Below are positions 41,983 to 54,374 of a stretch of 64,000 nucleotides of DNA, piece by piece. A program made the position numbers and the translations under genes. Location of the stretch: contig OY755040.1 of NCBI GenBank assembly GCA_963576565.1, positions 25,548,543 to 25,612,542 on the forward strand, given 5' to 3'. Position 1 is the stretch's first letter. Each line of letters starts with the position of its first letter. The notes below the pieces were generated by a model. The model was not told where the DNA came from, made no database searches, and saw nothing but the letters and a program-made list of their open reading frames with translations. The stretch comes from Aspidapion aeneum (Eukaryota > Arthropoda > Insecta > Coleoptera > Brentidae).

Positions 41983-44315
41983 TTGATGATGATGATGATT
42001 CATATGCGACCACCAGTGGGTCTATTGTGGCTCACTTTTAAGTAGTTTGGGTGAGACACTGTTCAGATCTTCTGAGTCAATCTGAGGTTTACCGAAAGTG
42101 TTCTGACGTAAACGTGCAATAGCCGGACATTCGCACAGTATAGGGTGTCCAAAATTGGGCGCTTTTAGGGGGTTTAAGGTACTTCTAGGGGAGACAGAGA
42201 AAAACTGACCACGCATTGCGAGGCTTAAATTTCAAGAGAAGACTTATAGTGAAAACCGCATTTTGAAATACCGTCTCGTCTTTGAGCTACGGGGGCTTTT
42301 TGAAAAGTCTGCATTTTGGAAGGGGGTCTATAACTCCGTTATTAGTGGAAGTTTTGATTTAGAGTAAATTGCAATTTTATAGACTTTCTCAAGAGGAATT
42401 CACCCGCTAAATTAAATTTTAACTGTCACTTTTACTTTTTAAGATATAACATAAAGTTGCATTTTTTCTTATGGAATGGCCTATAGTTTAATTAATTTTT
42501 AAATTCGTCATTGAATTCTTTTCAAAATAATATATCATATGTCATTGTTTGATTGAGCGGTTTAGGAGATATTCAGCTTTTTCACTTATTTCTAGTGCGC
42601 TATGATTTCCTGCTGAGGCAGGTCAAGGCACTCCAGTATTTTTATTATTTTACACAGTAACATTTTAACATGTCATACTTTTCATCGTTTTGATACATAT
42701 TTCAAAATAAAATTAAAAACGCTTTTGTGCAAAATAATTTCACATCAAAGCGTAATGTCAAATTGTTTAAACAATTGAAAACAATGACAAAACACCAAGA
42801 CGCAAGGCCAACTTAATTTGCATAGTATAAGACAACAAAACTAAGTAGAATTTGACCGCAAGGCTTTCATGTCAATGGCGCATGACGTCATTCAACGCAA
42901 ACTAGATAAAAATAAAAAACTTTAATTATCTCCGAAATCGCTCAATCAAACTATAACATATGTTACATCATTTTGAAAAGAATTCAATGACGCATTCGAA
43001 AATTAATTAAAATATAGGTCATTCCATAAGAAAATGCAACTTTATGTCATAACTCAAAAACTAAAAGTGACAGTTAAAATTTAATTTAGCGTCTATAAAG
43101 TCTATAAAATTGCAATTTACTATAAATCAAAATTTCTACTAATAACGAAGTTATAGACCCCCTTCCAAAATGCAGACTTTTCAAAAAGCCCCCGTAGCTC
43201 AAAGACGAGACGATTTTTCAAAATGCGGTTTTCACTTTCTTGTCTTGAAATTTGAGCCTCGCAATGCGTGGTCAGTTTTTCTCTGTCTCCCCTAGAAGTA
43301 CCTTAAACCCCCTAAAAGTGCCCAATTTGGGACACCCTGTACATGTCTGACTGTTTCGTCATCCTCCATACAGTCTACAATCGGTCTCTTCTGTTAGTCC
43401 CATTCTGTACATGGGTACTCTCAGTCGACAGTGACACGTAAAAAGACCAGTCACTATACGTATCTCCTGTCTGGTAAGTCCAATAAGGTTCTTGGTCCTA
43501 TAAGGTCCTTTAATGAACTCTTTAGAATGAGCCAGTTCTGGTATATTTATCCAGTATTGTTGGAAGCTATTCTCCATCCATTTTAATATGGCTGATTTAG
43601 CAACATTGAAGATGCCGCGTCCCTCGCTGCTTGGTTTGCGGCCTTATTTCCCTCGTGCCCAGAATGCCCTGGTATCCATACTAGTGACACATTGTTAGCG
43701 CTACCAAGCGCATTCAGCGAATCCCTGCAGCTCCTCACGGTTCTCGATGAGACCGTATAGGAATCAAGCATTCTTAAGGATGCTTGACTGTCGAAGAAGA
43801 TTTTTATTGCCCTGTTGGTCCATTCGTGGTCAGTCATCGACCGGGCACACAGTTCAATGGCTACGAGTTTGGCCAATTGACCGAGACTATGTTTAATCTC
43901 GACTTTTTCTTGGATACTAACAACTCCAGATCCAACGACTAATGGCATTTTGGATCCGTCGGTATACCAGAAGCTATCGTTATTTGAAAAATCGGTCCTG
44001 TTCTTTGACGAGTCCTCCCTCTCCGGGAGGATAATATTGTATAGCTTTCTGTTGTACACCGTGTTGGGCATGACGTCGGATATGATTCCTAGAGTGCAAC
44101 CTTGTTCCCTAATTAGGGCTGTTCATATCACTTTGTTTGCCCTGCCATCCTGGTGGTTGGCCCTTATTCTGTATGTTGCTCTTCGTGCCTCCTCCTCTAA
44201 GAAAATGTGAAGCGGAGGTAAGTTTAGTAAACATTCAAGCGCAGTCGATTGGCAAGAGCTCATTGCACCACATATGGCAAGACTGGCCTGTCGTTGTAAG
44301 CTTGTTAGTTTGGCA
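41983..44315 (-). pseudogene. RNase H-type LINE (I/R1-like group), 5'-truncated and split by a foldback element
   Basis: From the 5' side (minus strand): a C-terminal RT segment with LQRQASLAICGAMSS, TALNVYLNLPPLHIFLEEEA and RRATYRIRANHQDG; then an RNase H domain (44071-43583) with WYTDGSK, the IFFDSQAS motif and VWIPGHSGHEGNKAANQA, which carry the usual catalytic acidic and His residues; then FIKGPYR, GLFTCHCRLRVPMYRMGL, and a Cys motif starting DCRLY. The end of this motif (LCECPAIARLRQNTFGKPQ) is 1.2 kb away at 42135, because a foldback element inserted inside the codon run at TA. The 3' end is a short CAT-type tail (about 41983-42003). Frameshifts near 44115 and 43360 show that it is dead. 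Confidence 0.8.
42141..43339. mobile_element. 1.2-kb foldback element with TA duplication
   Basis: The ends read TAGGGTGTCC (left, one base changed) and, from the right, CAGGGTGTCCCAAATTGGGC; TA flanks both sides (42139-42140, 43340-43341). The arms are about 450 bp and highly similar (GGGGGTTTAAGGTACTTCTA, GAGACAGAGAAAAACTGACC, CGTAGCTCAAAGACGAGACG in inverse). Removing it with one TA rejoins the host LINE frame. No transposase is present. Confidence 0.8.
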
Positions 44316-44952
44316 AACTTTATTTACTGCACTATTTAAAATAATAAATACTCATTCTATAAGGCCATTTGATTTGTTTTGACAGTTATGCAATAGGCTA
44401 GGCGTTAAGTCAGTTAAAAAATTTAACCTAAAATATGTCAAAAAGTTAGAAACAGTAACAGTAAAAAAATATTTATAACTTGACCAACTTGAACACCGAA
44501 TTACTTGTAAGATTTGTAAAAAATGTCAAGCTTTAATCATTTAAAAATACAAAATATATAAGGTGTTCCGTTTAAAAAATAATATGATGGTCCCGTAACT
44601 AGGAGGTTATAAATGTCATATTTGACAGCTTAACATAAGCTTAGCAAAGTTCCTTTTCGAACCGTTTTAAGTATAAAGACTCAAGTATAGTCTAAAGACG
44701 CAAGTATATGTTTTTATCTTTCCGTTTCCGAATTTATTTATTGTAAGTTTTTTTCCTTAAACAATTATATAAAAAATATTTTCGAATGAGTTAAAATGAA
44801 ACTCTAACAATGAGTAAGAAAATAAATAGGTTATTTAAATAATAGTTTTACAACATCTGTGCCTAATAGCGTAGATTGTTTGGTTTAGTGGGTTAGGTGG
44901 AAGAAGAGGGCCTTGTCCTCAAACAGAGGACCTGAATCTCACCCATATTTTT
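44316..44952. other. Intron of the TMUB-like gene, no feature seen
   Basis: AT-rich, without a conserved frame or a clear repeat. A GC-richer stretch at 44880-44945 was considered as a tRNA-derived SINE but has no A and B boxes in the right spacing. Confidence 0.4.
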
Positions 44953-45603
44953 ACCTTCCTAGCCCGCATAGCAATGGCTAGAGAAGGTATTATTTTCGCC
45001 AAAAATGTGTTATTTAGATGTATTTTGACCTATTCTAGCAATATCGTCGTGATGTCTGTCTGTGTGTGTGTGTATTATTTCTGTCCGTAACACGATAGCT
45101 CCTAAACCGCTGAACCGATTTTTATAAAATTTTCAGGTAACATACTTTTCGACACTCTTACGAGCTGATTAGAGTTTGGTTAAAATCCATTAATGCTAAT
45201 GACAGTTTTTTGACAATTAAAAACTTTAAAAAATGCTAACTTTTTAACGGAGCATCGTATCAATACAATGTTTTCGGAATATAGTAGACTATATTTTGTT
45301 AATAATAAATACAGTCGAACCTCTCTAACTCGAACCTCTATAACTCTAACCTTTTAAGTGGTCCCTGCACTTTTTAGATGAATTTTAACCTCTTTAACTC
45401 GAATTTCTATAACTCGAACTCTCCATAACTCGAACTGATTTGGTTGTCCCTTGAAGTTATAGAGGTTCGACTGTAAATAATTAGTGTTATAACCAAACTC
45501 GTAGGAACTTTAGTTTCTGAGGTATTTACAAAAAACTGTTTTCAAGGCTAATATATTATCATGACTTTACTTGAAGTGTGATAATAGGCTAGCTAGGAAG
45601 GTG
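44953..45603 (+). mobile_element. Hairpin-ended repeat with (GTCT)n and ACCGATTTT core
   Basis: It starts with an imperfect hairpin (CCTTCCTAGCC ... GGCTAGAGAAGG), has GTCTGTCTGTGTGTGTGTG at 45053, then GTAACACGATAGCTCCTAAA and CCGCTGAACCGATTTTTAT at 45102-45125, and ends with GGCTAGCTAGGAAGG. The same order (end palindrome, CTGT repeat, core) is seen in the five repeats at 55-64 kb, although the ends differ. A Tigger-type MITE is nested inside. Confidence 0.6.
45312..45473. mobile_element. Tigger/pogo-type MITE
   Basis: The ends CAGTCGAACCTCTCTAACTC and, reverse-complemented, CAGTCGAACCTCTATAACTT abut TA on both sides (45310-45311, 45474-45475). CAGTCGAACCTC is typical of pogo/Tigger transposons. 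Internal TAACTCGAA words repeat several times. 162 bp, non-coding. Confidence 0.8.
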
Positions 45604-45739
45604 TCAGACCTATCATGGATCCATTTATTTTTTATTATGATCAATAAAAGACCTTTATTATTATTTTTACCAAAAAAGTTTTGTGGAGTGTAAGTTTATA
45701 ATCGATCACACTGTACATACATTACTTTAAATCCCAAAA

Positions 45740-46771
45740 AATATTAACTTTAACATCTGTTTATATTTTGGAGATTTGCTCACTTATGTTTAAAAACTAT
45801 AAAAGGTTAAATAAATCTGAACATCAGAGAATCACTCGCCACAAGAACGACTTGAGTTTGCCAATTCCCAAGACTTCACTAACAAAGGAATCGTTAATTT
45901 ATGAAGGTAGGAAGATTTTTAATAGTCTTCCTGCTTCTATTAGATTACAAAACTCATTAAAACTCTTTAGAAAGCATCTGAAAAGGGTACTGTTGGTTAA
46001 GGCTTACTATGACATGGGGGAGTTTTATACAACCTTTTTAGTTTAAACTGTTTTAGGTTTTTAGTCTGTGGTATATATATATATATATATTTTTCTTTGT
46101 ATTAATATTATTTGTTTTTTCTTTTCTTTGAATTTTGTTATTTTGACTTTGTTTTACTTTTTGGTTTTGTCGTTTGGTTTCATTTAAATTTTAGCTTTTG
46201 TGAAGGTTTTAATATTTTATAACTATTTTACATTTTATTTAACTGATTATAGTTAATTGTTATTTTAACCAATATTTTTAAAACCTGTGATTTGACAGCA
46301 GTTTGCTTTTTATCTACTTGTTCAAATTTATTATTTTTTAATCATATAAATAATTATAGTTGCCTCAGACCAAAGATTTTGTTTTTGTTTATTTTTTTTT
46401 TCTCTTTTTAGGTTGTTTTTGTTCTTTTTTTAATCTTTTTAATTATGTTTGTTCTTTTTAGTTATTGTAATATAATAAATATGGTATAACATAATTGTTT
46501 GATAAATAAAAGGTTTTAAAATTTCATCTTTAATTTTACTTTATTTTGTTTTTGTGTTCAAAAACTGTCACAGTATTTATTAAGAAAAGTTTATATTTTA
46601 AAAATATTATAAATAATTTAATACCGACAATTTTATTATAGTTAGGTATAACAAAGCTAGGGACTCTATTCTGAATTTAGTACATTAGGATAATTAGATT
46701 TAGCATGCTTTGTCAAATGTAAATCTCTGTTTACTTGATAATAAAGTACTGTTTGATTGATTGATTGATAC
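45740..46771 (+). pseudogene. 5'-truncated CR1-like LINE, C-terminus of ORF2 and 3' UTR
   Basis: The frame from about 45740 reads LTSVYILEICSLMFKNYKRL, then HQRITRHKNDLSLPIP and FNSLPASIRLQNSL, ending at 46046. This corresponds to the last about 95 residues of the ORF2s of elements 1 and 2 (LPNEIKL and LPNKIKQ at the same place). A 3' UTR of about 690 bp follows, with AATAAA at 46740-46745 and a (TTGA)n tail to 46770. RT and endonuclease are missing. Confidence 0.8.
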
Positions 46772-46779
46772 TTTTTAAG

Positions 46780-48858
46780 CCCTAGGTTTAAAATTATCTT
46801 TCAATTCCCTGATTTTATGGTTTAAAGAAGGGTTTACTCTGAGGTTTTTCCTGACCGATTTTTTATACGCTGCCGTAATAAAAATTGTCATAGTTCATCG
46901 AAGCATAAGACCCAGAGGGGTCAAGACTTTAACGGTAAAGAAACCTATTTTGTTTTTGATTTAATCCCGTAACCCTGTAATTTTCCAATAGTGGGCGCTA
47001 AAACCGATAAAGCTATTGTTCAATTTAAGTCTGTTCTCCTTATGTTTGAGTATTGAGTAATTATCTCTATCTTCCATAAAAACCAAAATATATTTGTTAA
47101 TTTTTGATTTTTGAACCTTTGGGGTTTTTTGGGACGAAAATTTAAGTTTGTTGCATTTTGGTGTAAGTTGTACAGGGCATTCTCTTTTTTATGGTTTAGG
47201 GTACTTAATGTATTTATCAAAAATTCACTTCTTATTATTTGTACACAAAAAAAGGCACAATAGGATTTGTCGGATTTGTGTTCTCTCACTCTTTCAGCCG
47301 TAGAACAGAACACATTTTGCTACAAGGAACAAAAAAGTTTAACAAGAAAATAAAACCCCAAATAATGTAAAATTTTTTACCCCCCCCCCTTTTTTTTCCT
47401 AAACAATACAGTAAAACTAGTTTACTTACCTCAGAATCTTAATGTTTGATGATTAGATTTATTTTAGATTAATAACAAATATTTGATTTTGAGTAATATT
47501 ATGTGTAACATTATAGCCTGGATTTTACAAATTTATTTTCAATTTAATTAAATTTTCATGTCTGTTTTTTTTTTGTGGTTTTAAAATGAATAGGACAGCA
47601 AATAAAACCAACCAAATTTTTCACTGTGTTATGGCCGGTTTATAAATTAAGTGGTAACTCGTCGTGTTAGCTAGCCCTGTGTAAACTCTAACATTGGGGG
47701 TAACTCGCGAGTTAAATAGAAAAGCGTTTATCCACGCCCTTTTAACCCAGCGCACCGAAACTCGCAGGTTGTCAATACTGCTAACAATTAAACATCTAAG
47801 TTTTCCTTTCTTATTTAATAGTCTGTGGTATTTTTAAAATTTTGTGTTGTAATCATGTTTTTGGTATTTTTGGTTTTGGGTGTGTTGAAAAAAATTATTT
47901 AGAAAAAACTTATTCACCTTCTTCAGGTATAGTACTCTAGCCAGTAAGTATCTACTAAGTATGATGAAAATAGTTTAGCTAGATGAAATGTAACATGTAG
48001 CTCCAAATTTGTAAATTGTTTCAGTACTTATAGTATAAAATTTTGAAAGAAAAATGCATTTATCTACCTATTAAAGCTCGATTTATTATTAGAAGACGCC
48101 GCGCCGTGAAGATTTTGGGAACCTATTTTGTTAGCAAACATCGATAGAATTGTTCATTGATCGATTCTATCCGATGGTTTTAGGTACAAAATGCAAAATA
48201 AGATATAAATACAAGGAACTTATTTTCTTAGTAATAAAACTAGTTGTTCTAGTAAAGGGTATACTAAAGTTAGCTAAAAACTATTCGGGCTAAGCTATAA
48301 GGATGGCAGGTATTTCTGACAAGTGACAAACTATATGAAATGAGTGCCCTTATTTTCGTAGTTCTGAAAGTTTATGAGGTGATAGGTTGTATTATAAAAA
48401 AAGCTTAAAATACCATCTGGCTGTTATTAAAAAGCCCCAAAGCCTTGCCAGACTTATCAGATGCCTATCAAATTATGTTAATGTTTGTTAGACCTACGTA
48501 CAAATGAGCAGTGATTATTTGGCTTATTTTAAGACTACGTTTCCATGCACATAGGTCCGCAAACGCTTCGATGCCTATTTACAGACTGTAGAAATTAATT
48601 AACTCAAAAACTAAATACTAATATTAAAAAGTGACTGCACGGTTATCGAGCAAACGCTTCTGCATACAATTGTGCAGAAAGGCTAAAAAATGTCAGGACA
48701 TTTCACAAAATTCAAGGAAAAGAAACATTTTTCTCAAATTTTAGGTGAATTCAAGGTCAGGAGTTGATTGTTGATTGTAAGAAATTGATAATTTTTTCCT
48801 GTAAAAGTTGCCAATGGTTCCAATTTCGTTTGTTTTATGTGTGTAAATTTTCTCTTAC
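46780..48858. other. Intron of the TMUB-like gene, no feature seen
   Basis: AT-rich, with a C-run at about 47381-47389. The open frame 47020-47313 has no conserved motif. The region at 47640-47780 is richer in CG but shows no repeat partner in this window. Confidence 0.4.
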
Positions 48859-48975
48859 CTGAAATACCACGCCGCCAACAAAATAAAACTGATAAGAGCA
48901 AACAGAAAGTTGCCAAGATCCCAGTCGATACCCTGATTGTTGTTGTTGAAATTCGGCATTCCGCCTAATCTTTCC
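48859..48975 (-). CDS. TMUB1: TMUB-like gene: exon with first membrane segment
   Basis: The acceptor GAATTTTAG precedes 48975 and the donor TTTCAG|GTAAGA follows 48859. The 117 nt encode ERLGGMPNFNNNNQGIDWDL and the hydrophobic stretch NFLFALISFILLAAWYF, a transmembrane helix. The first base completes an Arg codon with the exon at 49539-49668, and the last two join the final exon as Arg. The other open frame of this exon lacks the hydrophobic segment and does not fit the downstream phase. Confidence 0.85.
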
Positions 48976-49532
48976 CTAAAATTCAAGGTCATGGTCAAAA
49001 TCAATTAAATTAGAACGTAAATATTCCCGCTCTATTTGTTACCGAGGTCAAAAAACTGCTATTTGAAAAACCTCCAAATGACCTTGATTAACAAGGCCAA
49101 AGCCAAATTTAAGGTCACCAGGATACTTATTCTTGAATTTTTGGGAGGAGAATGTAAGTGATTATCACCCTAATGCTCTATTCTCGAACAAACGCTTCCG
49201 TGATTTCAAGTTCATCACCTCCTACCTACAAGAAAACTAGTTCCCGGGAAAATCTCTAAACTCTCTCACAGTTCACAGCACAGCGATTTGTTTGGAAGTC
49301 ATGTTTAAATATGTTGTTTCCAAACATTGGACAATTGTGTAAAAGTGATTTTAATCAGGTAGCCATATTTTAATATACAACGCTATCTATTAGGGTTAAT
49401 TAACATATCTTTCAAGGCATAAAGATGTGTTGACGTAAGCACACACTCTATTGAGATTAGTTTTGAAGTTACATAAGAAGAAAAGAGAGAGAAAGCGTTT
49501 GCGTTTCTCTTGTTGTTAGCCACCCGTTAACT

Positions 49533-49538
49533 ACTTGC
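49533..49538 (-). promoter_or_regulatory. GC-type 5' splice site in the TMUB-like gene
   Basis: GCAAGT on the minus strand directly after exon 49539-49668; its partner acceptor is GAATTTTAG before 48975. Phase logic is given under the exon. Confidence 0.7.
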
Positions 49539-49668
49539 CTGAAATATTCCGAATTTGGTAGATCACTACTGTTACTAGTACCACTAGAGCTTGTCATAGA
49601 TGGGTTATCCGTAGATCTTCTTGGATGGACTAAACAATGCACCACGCAGTTGTCAAACAGACCACAAC
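49539..49668 (-). CDS. TMUB1: TMUB-like gene: end of the ubiquitin-like domain (GC donor follows)
   Basis: The acceptor ATTTTTTTAAAG precedes 49668; the exon ends TATTTCAG|GCAAGT at 49539. The 42 codons begin CGLFDNCVVHCLVH, the strongly conserved last strand of the TMUB ubiquitin-like fold, then a Ser/Thr-rich linker (STDNPSMTSSSGTSNSS). The donor is GC, with perfect AG|GCAAGT consensus. A GT four bases later would put the next exon in a frame without the membrane helix and out of phase with the last exon. Confidence 0.85.
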
Positions 49669-49995
49669 CTTTAAAAAAATAATTATTTATTTTATATACA
49701 AAGGTGACTATTTCTTTATTATTTTGCTTTGCAAATACTATTTAATGACGACACTTCACTTGGCATAGCGTATTCGTATATTTGCTTTATTTGTCCAAAA
49801 ACAGCGCACTAATAGCAAACACTCGTTTTTAATCAACGTCAAAGAAGCCAAATAAGCGAATTATTTGCGTTTACAGTTCATACTTGGTTTCCTCGTTTAG
49901 CCAATCCCAAGTAACATTTCTTTATTTATAGCAGAAGCTAAGAGCTTGCCAGCGCCTTTCCTTAAAACCATTAGTTCCAATGTTTGTTCACTCTA

Positions 49996-52785
49996 TCTAT
50001 CTATCAGATCTATTTAGCCTTCTTCGATCCATCTTTGGACATAGGCCTCCCCCAATCTCTTCCACTCTCCTATGTCTGTCGCACTCTTCATCCATCTAGT
50101 CCCCGCATGTTTCTTCAAATCGTCCGCTCATCTCATTTGGGGTCTTCCCTACTTTTTTTATTTTCCCAAGGTCTCCAGTCTACAATGCATTTGTTCCAAT
50201 GATCGTCTTTCTGTCTGATATTATGACCGGCAAATTTCCATTTTAATTTTGCTACCTCTCCTCTGACATCCCTTACTTTTGTTTTATTTCTTATCCATTC
50301 ATTCCTTTTTCTATCTGTTAACTTTGCATGTAACATTTGTCTTTCCATTGATCCTTGGGCTTTTGTTACCTTATCCATGTTTGATTTTGTAAGCGTCTAG
50401 GTCTGGGATCCATATGTGAGCACAGGTTATACACTTTCGTTTTAAGGTACTGAGGATATTTTTTTATTTTTTATATGTAGCTTAATCTACCGAATGCTGC
50501 CCAGGCCAATCTTACTCGTCTCTTGATTTCAGCCGTTTGGTTTTCTTTTTTTAGTTTAATAATGTGTCCCAGATATATATATTTCTCTACTTGTTCTATT
50601 TTTTCTTGGTTTATTTTGATCGTAATATCTTCATCTGTGTTTGTTATGATTTTAGTTTTGTAGTTCATACTCAAGCCTATATTTTTAGCTGCTGTATCCA
50701 GTTCTCCCAGCATTTTTATAAGTTCTTCTTTCTTATCTGTTATTAAGGCAATATCGTCAGCATATCTTGGTTCAAGTACTGTCCGCTTACTTTGATGCTT
50801 ATTTGTTCCCAATCTAAGTTTTTAAAAACATCTTCTAGGGCCTGGTTGAATAGTTTAGGGGATATTGTCACCCTAGCTGACATCTCTTCTTATGCAGATT
50901 GGCTTGGTTTCTTCGTGGATTTTGATTGATGTTGTTGCTTCGCTATATATATTGGCTATTAAATCTGTGTATCTGTGATCTATTCGGCTATTAATTAAAG
51001 ATGCTTTTACTGCCCAGTGCTCAATGCTATCGAAGGCTTTTTCAAAGTCTATAAACGCAATATACAGTGGAATATTGTATTCGTTGGCTCGCTCTATTAG
51101 AATTTTCATGGTTAGTAGGTGGTAGACTGTACTGAAACCTTTTCTGAAGCCTGCTTGTTCTTTTGATTGATATCCGTGAAATTTTGTTGTTAGTTTATCT
51201 GTTAATATTTTCGTGAAAAGCTTATAAATTACATTGAGGAGTGTTATAGGTCGATACTTTTTTAGGTCTGCTCTATCGCCTTTCTTGTGTAGAATAATGG
51301 TTACTGATTCTTTCCAGTTGTTTGGGATTATTTTTTCTTTTAGAATTTTATTGAGGAGAATATGGAGGGTATTAACTACAGTTTTACCACCGTACTTTAG
51401 CATTTCTGCCGTTACTCCGTCTTTCCCAGGTGATTTGTTATTTTTCATTTTCTTTAATGCTCTCTTTATTTACGTTTTGCTTATTTCGGGTTGTAGTTCT
51501 GAGTTTATGTTCTTTATTTTTGTTTGGAGTTTCTTTATGGTTTCTTGCGATGGTTTCATTTTTGTTTGGTATAATTCTATATAGAATAGCTGTGTGATAT
51601 TTATATCCCCTTTAGCGTTAGTTTCTATGCCGTTCATATCCTTTATTTTAATTATTTTATATCTAGCTAGAGTCGGTCTTAGACAGTTCATATTCCTGTT
51701 ATCCTCTATAACTCTTTCAACTTTTATTTCTTGGCTTTTTCTTTTATTTTCTTTTATAATTTTTCCTATAGTTTTATTTATTTCTGTGTATTCTATTGAT
51801 GTTCTCTTTCCTCCTTTTTCCAGGTTCCGCCTTTTTTCCATGAGTTTCTTTATCTCTTCTGATATAAAATTTTCTCTTTTCACCCTTTTGTGCGACATCT
51901 TTTCCGACTTGGCTCATAGTTCTTATCAGCGTATCATTTATTTCATCTATAATTTCGTTTTCGCATCTTAAGTTTTGGGTTAGCTGTTTTTAACATTTCT
52001 TTGTATATAACTTTATTTTCTGTAAGTTTATTCATGTCAAGTTGTTCATTGTTATTGTTAATTTTTCTTTTCATTTCGAAATTGCTATCAATGTGGATTT
52101 TTGTTCTGACCATCCTGTGATCACTGCCTGTTGTAAAGCTATTTAGGACTGTTACATCTCTAACGATGCTTTTTTCAGTAGTCAGTATGTAATCAATTTC
52201 GTTTTTTGTTATTCCGTTAGGGCTGAGCCATGTCCACTTTCGTTGCGGTTTCTTCCTATAGAACGAATTCATTGCATACAGGTGTCTTTCCTCTAGATAG
52301 TTCATTAAGGTTGTGCCCCTGTCATTCGTTTCGCCATATCCAAAATCCCCTTTTTATTTTCCTCTATGTTCATTTTCTTACCTAATTTGGCATTGAAATC
52401 TCCCATTACTATTGTAAGATGAGTCTTGTGTTCTTCTATAGTTTTGGATATATCTTCATAAAATGCTTCGATGTGGTCGTCTTCGTAGGTAGATGTGGGG
52501 GCGTATACTTGTATAACTTTAAGTGATGTTCTTTTAATTTTTGGTGTAAGATAGGCAACGTGATCTGAGATTCCTTTAATAAATTGGACGAAATTGTTGT
52601 TATCTTCATTACCTTTATGGTATAGTAGATTACCGGAGTTCAGATTTATCCGGTTTTCTGATTTTCGCCGGGTTTCTGACAAGCCTACAATGTCCCATTT
52701 TATTCTTGTGAGCTCTTCCTCCAGTTCAACAATTTTTTCGTCTGTGTTCATCGATCTAATATTATAGGTTGCTATTGTTTTTGGT
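49996..52785 (-). pseudogene. RTE-like LINE (endonuclease and RT), full span but broken
   Basis: From the 5' side (minus strand): the endonuclease starts KTIATYNIRSM (about 52780), then WDIVGLSETRR, IQVYAPTSTYEDDH, VMGDFNAKLGKK, NEIDYIL and GSDHRMVRTK; a linker; RT with NNKSPGKDGVTAEMLKYGG, KKYRPITLLNVIYKLFTKIL, QAGFRKGFST, YIAFIDFEKAFDSIEHWA and PRYADDIALITDK (catalytic Asp pair); then KKENQTAEIKRRVRLAWAAF and KFAGHNIRQKDDHW, typical of RTE-type ORF ends. Frameshifts or stops separate the open pieces near 52305, 51920, 51460, 50860 and 50440. The 3' end is a (GATA)n tail at about 49996-50007, as usual for RTE. It lies in a TMUB intron, in gene orientation. Confidence 0.85.
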
Positions 52786-52789
52786 CACT

Positions 52790-54374
52790 AGCACGTTCAT
52801 ATTACCTTGAACCTCCTAAATGGGACTCCCCAATTGGTGGTATCAACCTATGTATTAAACTCACTATAAAACCATACGAAATAAACTACAGCTTCGCCTT
52901 CTAGCGGTTCCACCACTACAGAACCTTTTAGAGCCTAAAGGTGTTTTGCCTGGTTCTAAAAGCAACTCACAAACGTCCTCTATCCTATTATAAAACTAAA
53001 TTTGGTAATTTCGTATCCTGGCGATTCTGTTGAATACCATAATGTCAGGAATGCAAATAACCCCTGACTGTGCCACTGTACGAAACCATCATGGAAAAGC
53101 GACAAACACAATTATGGTTCTGTTAAGATGAGAAAGTGGTTCCGCCTCCCTCCAAAATAGAAAACATTTGGTTGCCGCCTACCACACAGCAGATGGTTAT
53201 GGCGAGAAAAACTATTGAAAAGTCTAGAGTGGGAGTCGTAATGGTTGAGCGTGGGGATACAGCAAGTAGCGAGAGGGTTTTCCCTTTAAAGTGATTGGAC
53301 ATGGAAAAACTGTGAGATAAGAAAATGTTGTCTATAAAATGTATTTTATCTCTGTTTTTGTTTAGCTTATCTTGTTTAGTTGATTAGCTAGAATGTAAAG
53401 TAAATTTTAGGATTATCAGCAACGCCACTGACTTGGTTCCTCCAAGCTCTTCAAAGAGGGGATAATGGATTATTTAGGTCCAACCAACCCTTTATAAAAA
53501 CTCAAACTTTGAGAAGACAAGTCGGTAGTTACATTCTAAGTTTTGTTGAATTTAACTAAAACCTCTAAAATTAATTGTCAGTTAAGAAACATAAGATTTT
53601 TATATTTAAAGAATATTTTGAAGTTTGTTATTTTGGTAAGTTAAAGTTTTATTTTAATATTTTGGGTCTTGTTTGTTTTATAGGTCATAAGAAAAGTCTT
53701 GTAACAATTTGCAAATTGCAACAGAGTTTTATTTTGTATTCATTAAAGTTTGTAACGTTTTTAAAACTGTTTCATATTTATTTTATTCACATAAGAGATC
53801 TACTACGGTACCCTCGTTTAAGGGTTCGATTTAAAATAAAATCCTACCCGACAATAATACCTTAAAAATAAATAATTTTTCCTATAAAAGCTTTAGCGAT
53901 ATTTTAGATTAACAATGCCTAAAAGTAATGACAAAAACGAAAAGTATACAACTTATATTTACCACTCTTAAAAACCTTGAGGAAACTAGGTTCTATATGG
54001 CCGCCTATATAAATCATATTTACTAATAAACTACTGGTATAACTATAAAAACAAAACGATTAAAGGTAGGCTATGAGTGCCTATTTCAGCCTTTTCAATG
54101 GCTTGGTGTACCCACTTTTTTATTTTGGTTGATTGTGAAATTCAATCTCTAGTTGTATAATCTCTGGTATACACGCGGTGAGGCTAAACTCAACAGCTCT
54201 GGATTTTTATTTTATTCTAAAACGGATATACGATGCCCACGTTTTTTAGAATTTCATTTTACTTTATTTTATATTGCTTTATATTTTGATACTGGATAAA
54301 CTCGTCTTCCCGTTACGACTCATCAAAATTATAATTTAATTTTTATGCTATTTAGTTATTTAAAAAATGCTTAC
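52790..54374. other. Intron of the TMUB-like gene; possible RTE 5' UTR, otherwise nothing
   Basis: The sequence next to the RTE start (52790-53500) is less AT-rich than its surroundings and may be its 5' UTR, but no promoter or boundary can be seen. The open frame 53575-53865 has no conserved motif. Confidence 0.35.

Noticed and set aside
44877..44950. Possible tRNA or tRNA-derived SINE head
   Set aside because: No A box and B box at proper spacing and no cloverleaf that I can draw.
47020..47313. 97-codon minus-strand frame between TMUB-like exons
   Set aside because: No fitting splice sites or phase with the neighbouring exons and no known motif.
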